Below, piece after piece: positions 24,686-33,746 of a stretch of 64,000 nucleotides of DNA. The stretch is from contig SRJI02000010.1 in assembly GCA_005473895.2 (NCBI GenBank), positions 61,288-125,287 on the forward strand, in the 5' to 3' direction. This DNA comes from Carideicomes alvinocaridis. Its GTDB lineage: Bacteria; Pseudomonadota; Alphaproteobacteria; Rhodobacterales; Rhodobacteraceae. Below the pieces are notes generated by a model. It was given only the letters and a program-made list of their open reading frames with translations. It did no database searches and was not told the DNA's origin. The first letter of the stretch is position 1. Each line of letters opens with the position of its first letter. Position numbers and translations under genes: made by a program.

Positions 24686-27196
24686 ATGATGAATCTCGCT
24701 GAATACCGTCGCACGGCCTCGCGCCTCGCCGATTACCTGCCCTGGGTGGCGCTAGTCGGGGAGGGCGTGGTCCTCAACAAGGACGGCTCGTTTCAGAGGA
24801 CGGCGAAGTTTCGGGGGCCCGATCTGGACAGCGCCGTCGCGGCCGAACTGGTCGCGGTCGCCGGACGGCTGAACAACGCTTTCCGTCGCCTCGGTTCCGG
24901 GTGGGCGATCTTTGTGGAAGCACAGCGCTCTGAGGCCGCGACCTATCCGGTGAGCACCTTCCCGGATGCGGCATCGGCGCTGGTCGATGCCGAGCGCAAG
25001 GCCGATTTCGAGGAGGAGGGGAGCCATTTCGTATCCGGCTACTTTTTGACGCTCCTCTGGCTTCCACCGGCGGAGGACGCGGCACGTTCAGAATCCTGGC
25101 TCTACGAGGGACGCGAAACCTCGGGTGTGAACCCCTGGGAACAGGTGCGCAGCTTCATCGACGGTACCGATCGCGTGCTGGCACTGCTCGATGGTTTCAT
25201 GCCGGACTGCCACTGGCTCGATGACGCCGATACGCTGACCTACCTGCATTCGACGATCTCGATCAACCGGCACCGCGTGCGCGTGCCCGAGGTGCCGGTC
25301 TATCTCGACGTACTCTTGCCAGACCAGCCGCTGGCCGGTGGGCTGGAGCCGCGCCTGGGCAATCAGCATCTCCGGGTGCTGACGATCACCGGTTTTCCCA
25401 GCGCCACGACCCCGGGTCTGCTAGACGAGCTGAACCGGCTGGCCTTCCCCTATCGCTGGTCGACCCGGGCCATCCTCATAGACAAGCTGGATGCAACCAA
25501 GCTGCTGACCCGGATACGCCGTCAGTGGTTTGCCAAACGCAAGAGCATCGCCGCGATCCTCAAGGAGGTGATGACCAACGAACAATCCGCGCTGGTCGAC
25601 ACCGATGCGGCGAACAAGGCCGCTGACGCGGACATGGCCTTGCAGGAACTCGGCGCGGATGTGGCCGGCATGGCCTATGTCACCGCGACGATCACGGTCT
25701 GGGACGAGGATGCCCGCCGCGCCGACGAGAAGCTGCGGCTGGTCGAAAAGATCGTCCAGTCCCGCGATTTCAGCGTCATGGTCGAGACGGTCAACGCCGT
25801 CGATGCCTGGCTCGGAAGTCTGCCCGGGCATGCCTATGCCAATGTCCGCCAGCCACCGATCAGCACATTGAATCTCGCCCATATGATCCCGCTCTCGGCG
25901 GTCTGGGCGGGCGAGGCGCGGGACGAACATTTCAACGACGCTCCGTTGCTCTACGCCAGGACCGAAGGCTCCACCCCGTTCCGGTTTTCTCTTCATGTCG
26001 GGGATGTTGGTCACACCCTCGTCGTCGGCCCGACTGGGGCGGGCAAGTCCGTGCTGCTGGCACTGATGGCGCTTCAGTTCCGCCGGTATCCGCGCAGCCA
26101 GATCTTCGCCTTCGACTTCGGCGGTTCTATCCGCGCCGCCGCGCTTTCCATGGGCGGCGACTGGCATGACCTCGGCGGAGAGCTGACCGCTGCGGACGAG
26201 AGTTCCGTCTCGCTACAGCCGCTGGCCCGCATTCACGAGACGTCGGAGCGCGCCTGGGCGGCCGACTGGATCGTCGCCATCCTGACGCGCGAGAACATCC
26301 AGATCACCCCGGATGTGAAGGAACATATCTGGACCGCACTGACCTCGCTGGCCTCGGCCCCTGTGGGCGAGCGGACCATGACCGGCCTCGCGGTCCTGCT
26401 GCAGTCCAACGAGCTGAAGCAGGCGCTCCGCGCATACTGCGTGGGTGGACCCTATGGCCGGTTGCTCGATGCCGAGACCGAACAGCTGGGATCGGCGGAT
26501 GTGCAGGCCTTCGAGATCGAGGGGCTGGTGGGAACCGGCGCGGCGCCCGCCGTCCTCTCATACCTGTTCCACCGGATCGGTGATCGGCTCGATGGACGCC
26601 CCACGCTGCTCATCATCGACGAGGGCTGGCTCGCACTCGATGACGATGCCTTCGCGGAGCAGCTCCGCGAATGGCTGAAGACGCTGAGGAAGAAGAATGC
26701 TTCGGTGATCTTCGCGACGCAGAGCCTCAGCGACATTGACCGCAGTGCCATCGCACCGGCGATCATCGAAAGCTGCCCGACGCGGCTCCTGCTGCCGAAC
26801 GAGCGGGCCATCGAGCCGCAGATTACGGCCATCTATCGCCGCTTCGGCCTCAATGACCGGCAGATCGAGATCCTCGCGCGGGCCACGCCCAAACGCGACT
26901 ACTACTGTCAGTCGCGGCGCGGCAACCGGCTGTTCGAGCTGGGTCTCAGCGATGTCGGACTCGCACTCTGCGCGGCGGCGTCCAAATCGGATCAGGCGCT
27001 GATTGCTGAGATCTGCGCCGGGCACGGCCACGACGGCTTCCTCGACGCCTGGCTAAAGGCGCATGGCCTCGATTGGGCCGCCGAGCTGATCCCCGACCTC
27101 ACCAATCTCGCCATCGACGCAGAGGGGGCCTCTCCGGCCTCCGCTGTTGTTGAGGACGCCGACATCGACCTTGAAGAAGAGGAAGTCACACCATGA
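24686..27196 (+). CDS. trbE: Conjugal transfer ATPase TrbE (VirB4-like)
   Basis: The largest T4SS component here at 836 aa. The N-terminal half is the CagE/TrbE domain; the ATPase half has Walker A VGPTGAGKS near 447-455 and Walker B TLLIIDEGWLALDD near 643-656. A conserved RKKNASVIFATQSLSDID follows. It energises assembly at the inner membrane. The start is six bases after the trbD stop, with an alternative ATG one codon on. The acidic tail (residues about 810-836) is variable. The stop overlaps trbJ. Confidence 0.95.
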   Translation: MMNLAEYRRTASRLADYLPWVALVGEGVVLNKDGSFQRTAKFRGPDLDSAVAAELVAVAGRLNNAFRRLGSGWAIFVEAQRSEAATYPVSTFPDAASALVDAERKADFEEEGSHFVSGYFLTLLWLPPAEDAARSESWLYEGRETSGVNPWEQVRSFIDGTDRVLALLDGFMPDCHWLDDADTLTYLHSTISINRHRVRVPEVPVYLDVLLPDQPLAGGLEPRLGNQHLRVLTITGFPSATTPGLLDELNRLAFPYRWSTRAILIDKLDATKLLTRIRRQWFAKRKSIAAILKEVMTNEQSALVDTDAANKAADADMALQELGADVAGMAYVTATITVWDEDARRADEKLRLVEKIVQSRDFSVMVETVNAVDAWLGSLPGHAYANVRQPPISTLNLAHMIPLSAVWAGEARDEHFNDAPLLYARTEGSTPFRFSLHVGDVGHTLVVGPTGAGKSVLLALMALQFRRYPRSQIFAFDFGGSIRAAALSMGGDWHDLGGELTAADESSVSLQPLARIHETSERAWAADWIVAILTRENIQITPDVKEHIWTALTSLASAPVGERTMTGLAVLLQSNELKQALRAYCVGGPYGRLLDAETEQLGSADVQAFEIEGLVGTGAAPAVLSYLFHRIGDRLDGRPTLLIIDEGWLALDDDAFAEQLREWLKTLRKKNASVIFATQSLSDIDRSAIAPAIIESCPTRLLLPNERAIEPQITAIYRRFGLNDRQIEILARATPKRDYYCQSRRGNRLFELGLSDVGLALCAAASKSDQALIAEICAGHGHDGFLDAWLKAHGLDWAAELIPDLTNLAIDAEGASPASAVVEDADIDLEEEEVTP

Positions 27197-27975
27197 CACG
27201 CAAGATCACGTTTCGGTTCGCCGGCCCGTCGCTGTTCGCCCTCGCGCTGGCGATGCCCATGGCCATGTCGCCTATTGCAGCGCCGCCCGCACACGCGCTC
27301 TTCGGCATAGGCGGGGGGCCTTTCATCGTCTACGACCCGACCAACCACGCGGAAAACCTCCTGACCGCGGCGCGGGCTCTGGAGCAGATCAACAACCAGA
27401 TCGCACAGCTCCAGAACGAAGCGCAGATGCTGATCAACCAGGCGCGCAATCTCGCCAACCTGCCGTATTCCGCGCTCCAGCAGATCCAGCAGAACGTCAG
27501 CCGCACACAGCAACTCCTGGCCCAAGCGCAGAACATCGCCTTCGACGTGCAGAGCATCGACCAGATGTTCCAGCAGGACTATGGCAACCTTTCCCTGACG
27601 GCGACCGACCAGCAGCTGATCGCCGAGGCCCGGTCCCGTTGGGAGAACACCGTCGGTGGCCTGCAGGATGCCATGCGCGTGCAGGCCGGTGTCGTCGGCA
27701 ATATCGACGCCAACCGCGCCGAGATGTCCGCGCTTGTGGGGCAGAGCCAGAACGCGGTCGGTGCTCTGCAGGCCACACAGGCGGGCAACCAGCTCCTCGC
27801 ACTGCAATCGCAGCAGCTCTCGGATCTGATCGCGGTGATCTCGGCAAACGGCCGCGCCAATGCGCTGACCGAGGCCGAGCGTGCCACCGCCGCCGAACAG
27901 GGCCGCATCCAGCGCGAGCGGTTCCTGATGCCGGGCTCGGGCTACCAGCCCGGCAATGCGCAGATGTTCAACTGA
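27193..27975 (+). CDS. trbJ: P-type conjugative transfer protein TrbJ
   Basis: Periplasmic VirB5-like protein of 260 aa. The signal peptide spans residues 1-35 (ending APPAHAL), followed by the family motif FIVYDPTNHAENLLTAARAL and a long glutamine-rich helical region with coiled-coil character (residues 55-125). It is thought to sit at the pilus tip or channel. The start overlaps the trbE stop by ATGA. Confidence 0.92.
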   Translation: MTRKITFRFAGPSLFALALAMPMAMSPIAAPPAHALFGIGGGPFIVYDPTNHAENLLTAARALEQINNQIAQLQNEAQMLINQARNLANLPYSALQQIQQNVSRTQQLLAQAQNIAFDVQSIDQMFQQDYGNLSLTATDQQLIAEARSRWENTVGGLQDAMRVQAGVVGNIDANRAEMSALVGQSQNAVGALQATQAGNQLLALQSQQLSDLIAVISANGRANALTEAERATAAEQGRIQRERFLMPGSGYQPGNAQMFN

Positions 27976-27992
27976 GGCCGGGAGGGGCGACG

Positions 27993-28286
27993 ATGGAGGG
28001 GAAGGTGCTGGCCCGCATCGCGGCCATCGCGTTCGTGGCGATCGCGATCACCGCCACGGTGATCGAGATGACACGCGAGGAAGGTCCCGTGCCGGCCAGC
28101 ACCGCGCCCGCGCCCGCGCTGCAGCCGCCAGCCGATCCTCTCCGCGCGACGCTGCGCTGGTGCCAGCAGCTCGGCGAGGCCGCTTCCAGCGATGCCGACT
28201 GCCTCGCCGCATGGGCCGAGAACCGCGACCGGTTCCTCGGTCGGATGCCTGCACCCGAAGCGCCGCAGCGTCCGGGAGATCAGTGA
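27993..28286 (+). CDS. TrbK-like putative entry-exclusion protein, 97 aa
   Basis: Short protein with one N-terminal membrane segment (residues 7-24) and a Pro-rich linker. The small periplasmic domain carries TLRWCQQLGEAASSDADCLA AWAENRDRFLG in two pieces, with two cysteines (near residues 57 and 68) that could pair. Gene position between trbJ and trbL matches the TrbK-alt family, which is proposed to block redundant mating between cells carrying the same element. No lipobox is present, unlike classical TrbK lipoproteins. Confidence 0.75.
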   Translation: MEGKVLARIAAIAFVAIAITATVIEMTREEGPVPASTAPAPALQPPADPLRATLRWCQQLGEAASSDADCLAAWAENRDRFLGRMPAPEAPQRPGDQ

Positions 28287-28289
28287 GCC

Positions 28290-29639
28290 ATGGGCGGAAC
28301 CGGCGTCATCGACAACTTTCTGGGCATCTTCACCAGCTATATCGACAGCGGGTTTGGGCTGCTCGGGGGGGAGGTGGCCTTCATCGCCACGACGCTGATC
28401 GTCATCGACGTGACGCTGGCCGCGCTGTTCTGGGCCTGGGGCGCCGATGATGACATCATCGCCCGTCTGGTGAAGAAGACGCTCTTTGTCGGAGTCTTCG
28501 CCTATATCATCTCCAACTGGAACAACCTCGCCCGGATCGTCTTCGAGAGCTTCGCGGGCCTCGGTCTGATGGCCTCGGGCACCGGGTTTTCCGCTGCCGA
28601 CCTTCTTCGCCCTGGCCGCGTGGCCCAGACCGGGCTAGAGGCCGGACGACCGCTGCTCGAAAGCATCTCCGATCTGATGGGCTGGGTCGCGGTCTTCGAG
28701 AACCTCGTCCAGATTCTCTGCCTGTTCTTCGCCTGGGCGCTGGTGATCCTCGCCTTCTTCATCCTCGCGGTTCAGCTCTTCGTCACCCTGATCGAGTTCA
28801 AACTCACGACCCTCGCGGGCTTCGTGCTGATCCCCTTCGGCCTCTTCGGCAAGACCGCCTTTATGGCCGAGCGCGTGCTGGGCAACGTCATCTCCTCCGG
28901 CATCAAGGTTCTCGTCCTCGCCGTGATCATCGGCATTGGCTCGACGCTCTTCGGTCAGTTCACCGCAGGTTTCGGCGGCGTGACGCCGACCATCGATGAC
29001 GCCATGGCGATTGTTCTGGCCGCCCTGTCTCTGCTGGGCCTCGGTATCTTCGGCCCCGGCATCGCCTCGGGTCTGGTGTCCGGCGGGCCCCAACTCAGCG
29101 CGGGGGCCGCCATAGGCACCGGCCTTGCCGTTGGTGGCGCTGCGATCGGGGCCGGAGGGGCAACCATGCTCGCAGCGCGCGGGGCCGGGTCTGCGCTCTC
29201 CGGTGGCGCCGTTCTGGCACGCGGCGGTGCGGCCGCGGCGGGCGCTGCCTCGAGCGCCTACACGCTTGGCTCGATGGGCGGAGGTGGTCTCTCCGGGGGG
29301 ATGGCTGGTGTGGCGCGCGCCGGGGCCGCTGCCGCGGCATCACCGCTCAAGAAGGCGTCCTCTCGCGCGGCTGGCGGGATCCAGTCCAGCTACGCCGAGG
29401 GCGTCAAGGGCGGTGTTGCGGCGACTGGCGGAACCACCTCGATGGGCACGGTCGGCGGCGCGGCGCCCGAGCCTGCTTCCGGCCCGTCCGCCTCCGATGG
29501 CCCGCCAGCCTGGGCGAAGCGCATGCGCCATAACCAGGCCGTGAGCCATGGCGTGCGCGCTGCCGCCCACGCCGTCCGGTCGGGCGACAGCCATGGCTCG
29601 GGCTCCTCCGTCAATCTCTCCGAAAGGGATCGCTCATGA
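28290..29639 (+). CDS. trbL: P-type conjugative transfer protein TrbL (VirB6-like)
   Basis: Polytopic inner-membrane channel protein of 449 aa. At least six hydrophobic segments lie between residues 20 and 260, beginning after the family motif GVIDNFLGIFTSYIDSGFGL. The C-terminal 180 residues are Ala/Gly/Ser-rich low complexity (AAIGAGGATMLAARGAGSAL) and probably disordered, as is usual for TrbL. The stop overlaps trbF. Confidence 0.93.
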   Translation: MGGTGVIDNFLGIFTSYIDSGFGLLGGEVAFIATTLIVIDVTLAALFWAWGADDDIIARLVKKTLFVGVFAYIISNWNNLARIVFESFAGLGLMASGTGFSAADLLRPGRVAQTGLEAGRPLLESISDLMGWVAVFENLVQILCLFFAWALVILAFFILAVQLFVTLIEFKLTTLAGFVLIPFGLFGKTAFMAERVLGNVISSGIKVLVLAVIIGIGSTLFGQFTAGFGGVTPTIDDAMAIVLAALSLLGLGIFGPGIASGLVSGGPQLSAGAAIGTGLAVGGAAIGAGGATMLAARGAGSALSGGAVLARGGAAAAGAASSAYTLGSMGGGGLSGGMAGVARAGAAAAASPLKKASSRAAGGIQSSYAEGVKGGVAATGGTTSMGTVGGAAPEPASGPSASDGPPAWAKRMRHNQAVSHGVRAAAHAVRSGDSHGSGSSVNLSERDRS

Positions 29640-30325
29640 ACCTCTTCAGGCGCTCCGCCACCCATTATGGCAAGACACCTCAGCCAGAGACGCCCTATCA
29701 GAGGGCCGCGCAGGTCTGGGACGAGCGTATCGGCTCCGCCCGCGTTCAGGCCCGCAACTGGCGCTACATGGCCTTTGGCAGCCTGATCCTGGCGGCGGGA
29801 TTTGCTGGCGCCCTGGTCTGGCAATCTGCGCGTGGTACCGTCGTGCCCTGGGTCGTTCAGGTCGACGCGCTCGGCGAGGCCCAGGCTGTCGCGCCGGCCT
29901 CCGCCGATTACGAACCAACCGATCCGCAGATCGCTTTCCATCTTGGTCGCTTCATCGAGCAGGTTCGTTCCATCCCTGCCGACCCGATCATTGTGCGGCA
30001 GAACTGGCTGCGCGCCTATGAGTTCACCACGGACCGTGGCGCGGCCGCACTTAACGACTTCGCTCGCGCCAACGACCCGTTCACCCGCGTCGGTCGTCAA
30101 CAGATCGCTGTCGAGGTGTCCTCGGTCATCCGGGCCTCGCCGGGATCGTTCCGCGTTGCTTGGACCGAGCGTCACTACGAGAACGGCCAGCTTTCCACGA
30201 CCGAGCGCTGGACCGCGATCCTGACCGTCGTGATCCAGACCCCGCGCAGCGCCGAGCGCCTGCGCGCCAATCCCCTCGGAATCTATGTCAATGCGATCTC
30301 CTGGTCGCGGGAGATGAGCCAATGA
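29636..30325 (+). CDS. trbF: Conjugal transfer protein TrbF (VirB8-like)
   Basis: A 229-aa protein with a cytoplasmic N-terminus holding the family box PYQRAAQVWDERIGSARVQA, one membrane segment at residues 42-62, and a periplasmic VirB8 domain (NTF2-like fold). It forms part of the inner-membrane complex. Start and stop are tied to trbL and trbG by overlaps or near-overlaps. Confidence 0.93.
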   Translation: MNLFRRSATHYGKTPQPETPYQRAAQVWDERIGSARVQARNWRYMAFGSLILAAGFAGALVWQSARGTVVPWVVQVDALGEAQAVAPASADYEPTDPQIAFHLGRFIEQVRSIPADPIIVRQNWLRAYEFTTDRGAAALNDFARANDPFTRVGRQQIAVEVSSVIRASPGSFRVAWTERHYENGQLSTTERWTAILTVVIQTPRSAERLRANPLGIYVNAISWSREMSQ

Positions 30326-31350
30326 CTGAAACGCATGTTCGTGCAATCAGGTCTTCGAGCGTCAACAAGCCCAACTTGGTGGCCTTGCTGCTGTGCTCGT
30401 CCTTTCTGGCGGGGTGTGCCAGTAACCGGGTGCCGGAATTCAGTTACGACGAGTCTGTGCCGCCGCTGCCCACTCCGCCCGCCTCGGCTGCCGAGGAACG
30501 TCCTCGGCCCCTGCACACGCCGCCGGTCTGGACAGTGGCGCATGGCGGAGCGGCGGCAGGCACACCGACCGGCCGTATCGAAAACGCCAATGCCGCCGCC
30601 CGGGTCGAACCGCGCCGCGAGGGCTATTTCAATGCGATCCAGATCTATCCCTGGTCGGAAGGAGCCCTCTATCAGGTCTATGCCGCGCCGGGTCAGATCA
30701 CCAACATCGCACTCGAGCCGGGCGAGCGTCTGACCGGCGCGGGGCCGATCGCCGCAGGGGATACCACGCGCTGGATCATCGGCGACACGGAGAGCGGGTC
30801 CGGATCAACCGCCCGCGTCCACATCCTCGTCAAACCGACGCGGGACGACATCTCGACCAATCTGGTGATCAGCACTGACAGGCGGGTGTATACGATCGAG
30901 TTGCGTGCGCGCGAGGCGCTCTACATGCCCTCCGTTGCCTGGGCTTATCCGGCTGCGCCCCGTGGTGGGCGACAGGCTGTGGCGACCGCGCCGACCATCC
31001 CGGCGCCGTCGGCCCGTAATCATCGTTACGGCTTGCAGATCCGGGGTGAGAGTCCGCCCTGGCGCCCGGTTTCCGTCTTCGATGATGGCCGCCGCGTCTA
31101 TGTCGTCTTCCCGGCTGGCATCGCCCAGGGCGAAATGCCGCCGCTCTTCGTGCTCGGTTCGGACGGGGAGCCCGAGATCGTGAACAGCCGCATTCACCGG
31201 AACGTGCTGATCGTGGATCGCCTCTTCGGCGCCGCCGAGCTCCGGCTGGGCGCAGGAGACCGCCAGCAGGTGGTCCGGATCGTGCGCATGGAGGAGCGCG
31301 AGGCGGATGCGCGGACGGCGGGGGATGCGCGAAGGGGAGGGGCGTCATGA
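30322..31350 (+). CDS. trbG: Conjugal transfer protein TrbG (VirB9-like)
   Basis: An outer-membrane-complex protein of 342 aa. The start at 30322 overlaps the trbF stop. A lipobox LAGC near residues 30-33 suggests lipoprotein anchoring, which is interesting because the element also carries lspA and lnt. The VirB9 core shows FNAIQIYPWSEGALYQVYAA and the C-terminal RLFGAAELRLGAG. It partners TrbI in the periplasmic ring. Confidence 0.93.
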   Translation: MTETHVRAIRSSSVNKPNLVALLLCSSFLAGCASNRVPEFSYDESVPPLPTPPASAAEERPRPLHTPPVWTVAHGGAAAGTPTGRIENANAAARVEPRREGYFNAIQIYPWSEGALYQVYAAPGQITNIALEPGERLTGAGPIAAGDTTRWIIGDTESGSGSTARVHILVKPTRDDISTNLVISTDRRVYTIELRAREALYMPSVAWAYPAAPRGGRQAVATAPTIPAPSARNHRYGLQIRGESPPWRPVSVFDDGRRVYVVFPAGIAQGEMPPLFVLGSDGEPEIVNSRIHRNVLIVDRLFGAAELRLGAGDRQQVVRIVRMEEREADARTAGDARRGGAS

Positions 31351-32468
31351 ATGACACAGATCCTGCAGCGCCGATGCGTCTGCGCCCCGATCCGCCGGGC
31401 GTGACGAGGCTGTCGCGCAAGGTTCTGGCCGGTGTCGGAGCGGTCGCCCTGTTCGGCATCGCCGGGGCGCTGATCTATGCGCTCCAGACCCGCGAAGCCG
31501 GGCCGGGAGGTGGAGAACTCTACTCCATCGACAATCGACCGGCCGCGGACGGCCTGGAAGGATTGCCGTCCGACTATACCGGGCCGGTTCTGGGACCTGC
31601 ACTGCCCGGTGACCTCGGGCGGCCGATCCTAGATGCGCAGGAGCGCGGAGTGCCCGTGACCCCTCCGCCGATTGTGGGCCCGACCGTCGATCCGGAAGCG
31701 GAGCGCCGCAGGGCAGAGGAGGAAACCGCGCGTCTGAGCGGTGTCTTCTTCCAGACGGCATCTGGCAGGGCGACGACGGCCGGGGTCGGCGTGAACCTTC
31801 CGGGCCTAGGGGACTCCGAGCAACCTCAGGGGAGCCGGCATACGGCTTTCCTCAACGGTCCGGTGGACCGGCAAACCGTCGCATCGGATCGCATTCAGCC
31901 GCCAGCCTCGCCGTACATCCTTCAGGCGGGAGCGGTGATACCCGCCGCGCTCATCACCGGCATTCGCTCCGATCTCCCGGGCCAAATCACCGCGCAAGTC
32001 ACCGAGAATGTCTATGACAGCCCGACCGGATCGCTGCTGTTGATCCCACAAGGAACCCGCATCATCGGTCAATACGATGACGGCGTGACGTTCGGCCAGC
32101 GACGGGTGCTGCTGGTCTGGAACCGCCTGATCCTTCCCGGCGGTCGATCCATTGTTCTCGAACGTCTGCCGGGGGCGGATGCGAGCGGCTATGCCGGCCT
32201 CGAAGATGGCGTCGACTATCACTGGTGGGATCTGATGCGCGCGGCGGGTCTGTCCACGCTGCTCGCGATCGGCGCGGACCTCGCCACCGATGACGAAGAC
32301 CGCCTGATCCAGGCGATCCGCGATGGAGCGGTGGACACAATCAACCAGGCCGGCCAGCAGATCGTCCAGCGTCAGTTGCAGGTCGCGCCGACACTGACCA
32401 TCCGCCCGGGGTTCCCGGTCAGGATCATCGTCACCCGCGATCTGGTATTCGAACCGGCAGGAGGTTGA
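31347..32468 (+). CDS. trbI: Conjugal transfer protein TrbI (VirB10-like)
   Basis: A 373-aa protein spanning both membranes. It has a cytoplasmic tail, one membrane segment (residues 26-47), a Pro-rich periplasmic linker and the VirB10 beta-barrel domain: SPYILQAGAVIPAALITGI, LLLIPQGTRIIGQYD and FPVRIIVTRDLVF. Its start overlaps trbG. A TTGATC run links it to the DUF2274 gene that follows two bases later. Confidence 0.95.
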   Translation: MNDTDPAAPMRLRPDPPGVTRLSRKVLAGVGAVALFGIAGALIYALQTREAGPGGGELYSIDNRPAADGLEGLPSDYTGPVLGPALPGDLGRPILDAQERGVPVTPPPIVGPTVDPEAERRRAEEETARLSGVFFQTASGRATTAGVGVNLPGLGDSEQPQGSRHTAFLNGPVDRQTVASDRIQPPASPYILQAGAVIPAALITGIRSDLPGQITAQVTENVYDSPTGSLLLIPQGTRIIGQYDDGVTFGQRRVLLVWNRLILPGGRSIVLERLPGADASGYAGLEDGVDYHWWDLMRAAGLSTLLAIGADLATDDEDRLIQAIRDGAVDTINQAGQQIVQRQLQVAPTLTIRPGFPVRIIVTRDLVFEPAGG

Positions 32469-32470
32469 TC

Positions 32471-32710
32471 ATGTCTAAACTGAAGCTTGGGCCCTTGCCC
32501 GATGACAAGCCGGTTAAGGTGACGGTGGAATTGCCCGCGTCCGTTCATCGCGATCTGGTCGCCTATGGAGACGTCCTTGGCCGGGAGACAGGCCAGCCTG
32601 TCGCTGATCCTGTCCGGCTGATCGTGCCGATGTTAGAGCGCTTCATGGCGACGGATCGAGCGTTTGCGAAGGCTAGGCGTTCTGCTCAAATCCACAGAGA
32701 TGCTCACTGA
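32471..32710 (+). CDS. DUF2274 family protein, 79 aa
   Basis: Short soluble protein with KLKLGPLPDDKPVKVTVELP and the helix HRDLVAYGDVLGRETGQPV, a ribbon-helix-helix-like layout. DUF2274 genes typically end trb operons of this ICE type. The last ten residues read RSAQIHRDAH and overlap the 3' end of the convergent LysR gene by 38 bp. The ATG at 32471 is preferred over an upstream TTG. Confidence 0.85.
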   Translation: MSKLKLGPLPDDKPVKVTVELPASVHRDLVAYGDVLGRETGQPVADPVRLIVPMLERFMATDRAFAKARRSAQIHRDAH

Positions 32711-33623
32711 TCGCCGGGCTTCTCTCCGATCCTGCCTTTGTCGTCGCCATGCTCAGAAGACGCCTGAACGCAGGGTTGTCGTTATTCGGTGACCAGATTG
32801 CAGAAAATGGAAGGCGCTCGCCCTTGATCGGTCGAAAGACCACTCCCGGATGGTTCGTGGCCGTCATCGCTTCGCTGACCACGGTCAAACCTCGCCCAAT
32901 GGCAACCAATGACAGCAGGTTATCTCGACCTACGGATTGCACATGTATGTCAGGGTGCCAACTGAGGTCTGCCAGCTTCCTCACCAGATAGTCATAGATC
33001 TCTTGGCCCGGCGCTGTTTCGCTGACCATGAAGGCCTCGCCGCTAAGCTCGCGCCAGTCGACTGCTGTCCGGATGGCTAGCTCATGACGTTCAGGCAGGA
33101 CAACGAAAACACCTTCTGACCACATAAATGCGCTATCGCAATCTTGCCACGCTCTGGTTCCGGTTAGGAAAGCGACGTCGAGTTCCAACTGACGGATGGC
33201 AGCAAGGTGTTCTTCAGGGTTTCCATCGATCAGTTGGATCTGTACGTCATTGTGCTGATCCCCGAAGGAGCGGAGCAGTTCGGCTAGAAAGCCCGACGCA
33301 ATCGATGAATAAATACCGATCTTTATACGACCGTTTTCTGATCTGCCAAGTAATGCAATTGCGTGCAGGCTCTCATCTAGCCCGCGAATTGTCTGACGTG
33401 CGCGAGGTAGAAACTGGTGCCCGGCGCGGTTTAGGCTCACGCCGCTTCGATGACGGTGAAACAATGATGTTCCGAGTCGATCCTCAAGGTCGCGGATGCA
33501 ACGGCTGACTGAGGACTGTCGGATACGCATAACGCTACCAGCCTTTCGGAAACTGCCATGATCAGCAGCGTTGACGAAGCATCGAAGGTGTCGAATCTCA
33601 ATTTCACGTTTTCTCCTTTCCAC
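32673..33623 (-). CDS. LysR-family transcriptional regulator, 316 aa
   Basis: The N-terminal winged HTH (residues 10-70) includes FRKAGSVMRIRQSSVSRCIR and the LysR dimer helix; the C-terminal part is a periplasmic-binding-protein-like effector domain (residues 95-300). The frame opens with a GTG at 33623 that lacks a ribosome site, so the true start is uncertain. In related ICEs a LysR gene lies at this place at the end of the trb operon. Ligand and targets are unknown. Composition is less G+C-rich than trb. Confidence 0.85.
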   Translation of the reverse strand: MERRKREIEIRHLRCFVNAADHGSFRKAGSVMRIRQSSVSRCIRDLEDRLGTSLFHRHRSGVSLNRAGHQFLPRARQTIRGLDESLHAIALLGRSENGRIKIGIYSSIASGFLAELLRSFGDQHNDVQIQLIDGNPEEHLAAIRQLELDVAFLTGTRAWQDCDSAFMWSEGVFVVLPERHELAIRTAVDWRELSGEAFMVSETAPGQEIYDYLVRKLADLSWHPDIHVQSVGRDNLLSLVAIGRGLTVVSEAMTATNHPGVVFRPIKGERLPFSAIWSPNNDNPAFRRLLSMATTKAGSERSPAISEHLCGFEQNA

Positions 33624-33746
33624 TGTCCGACATCCTCTCGCACCTCGTGTTCAGGTCCTTTTCTGTGGAGCCTACACTGACGAGCCGAACCTCAATCCAA
33701 GTCTTCAAACCTTGTTTCAAGGCGGCGTATGCTCTGCGTGGAAATG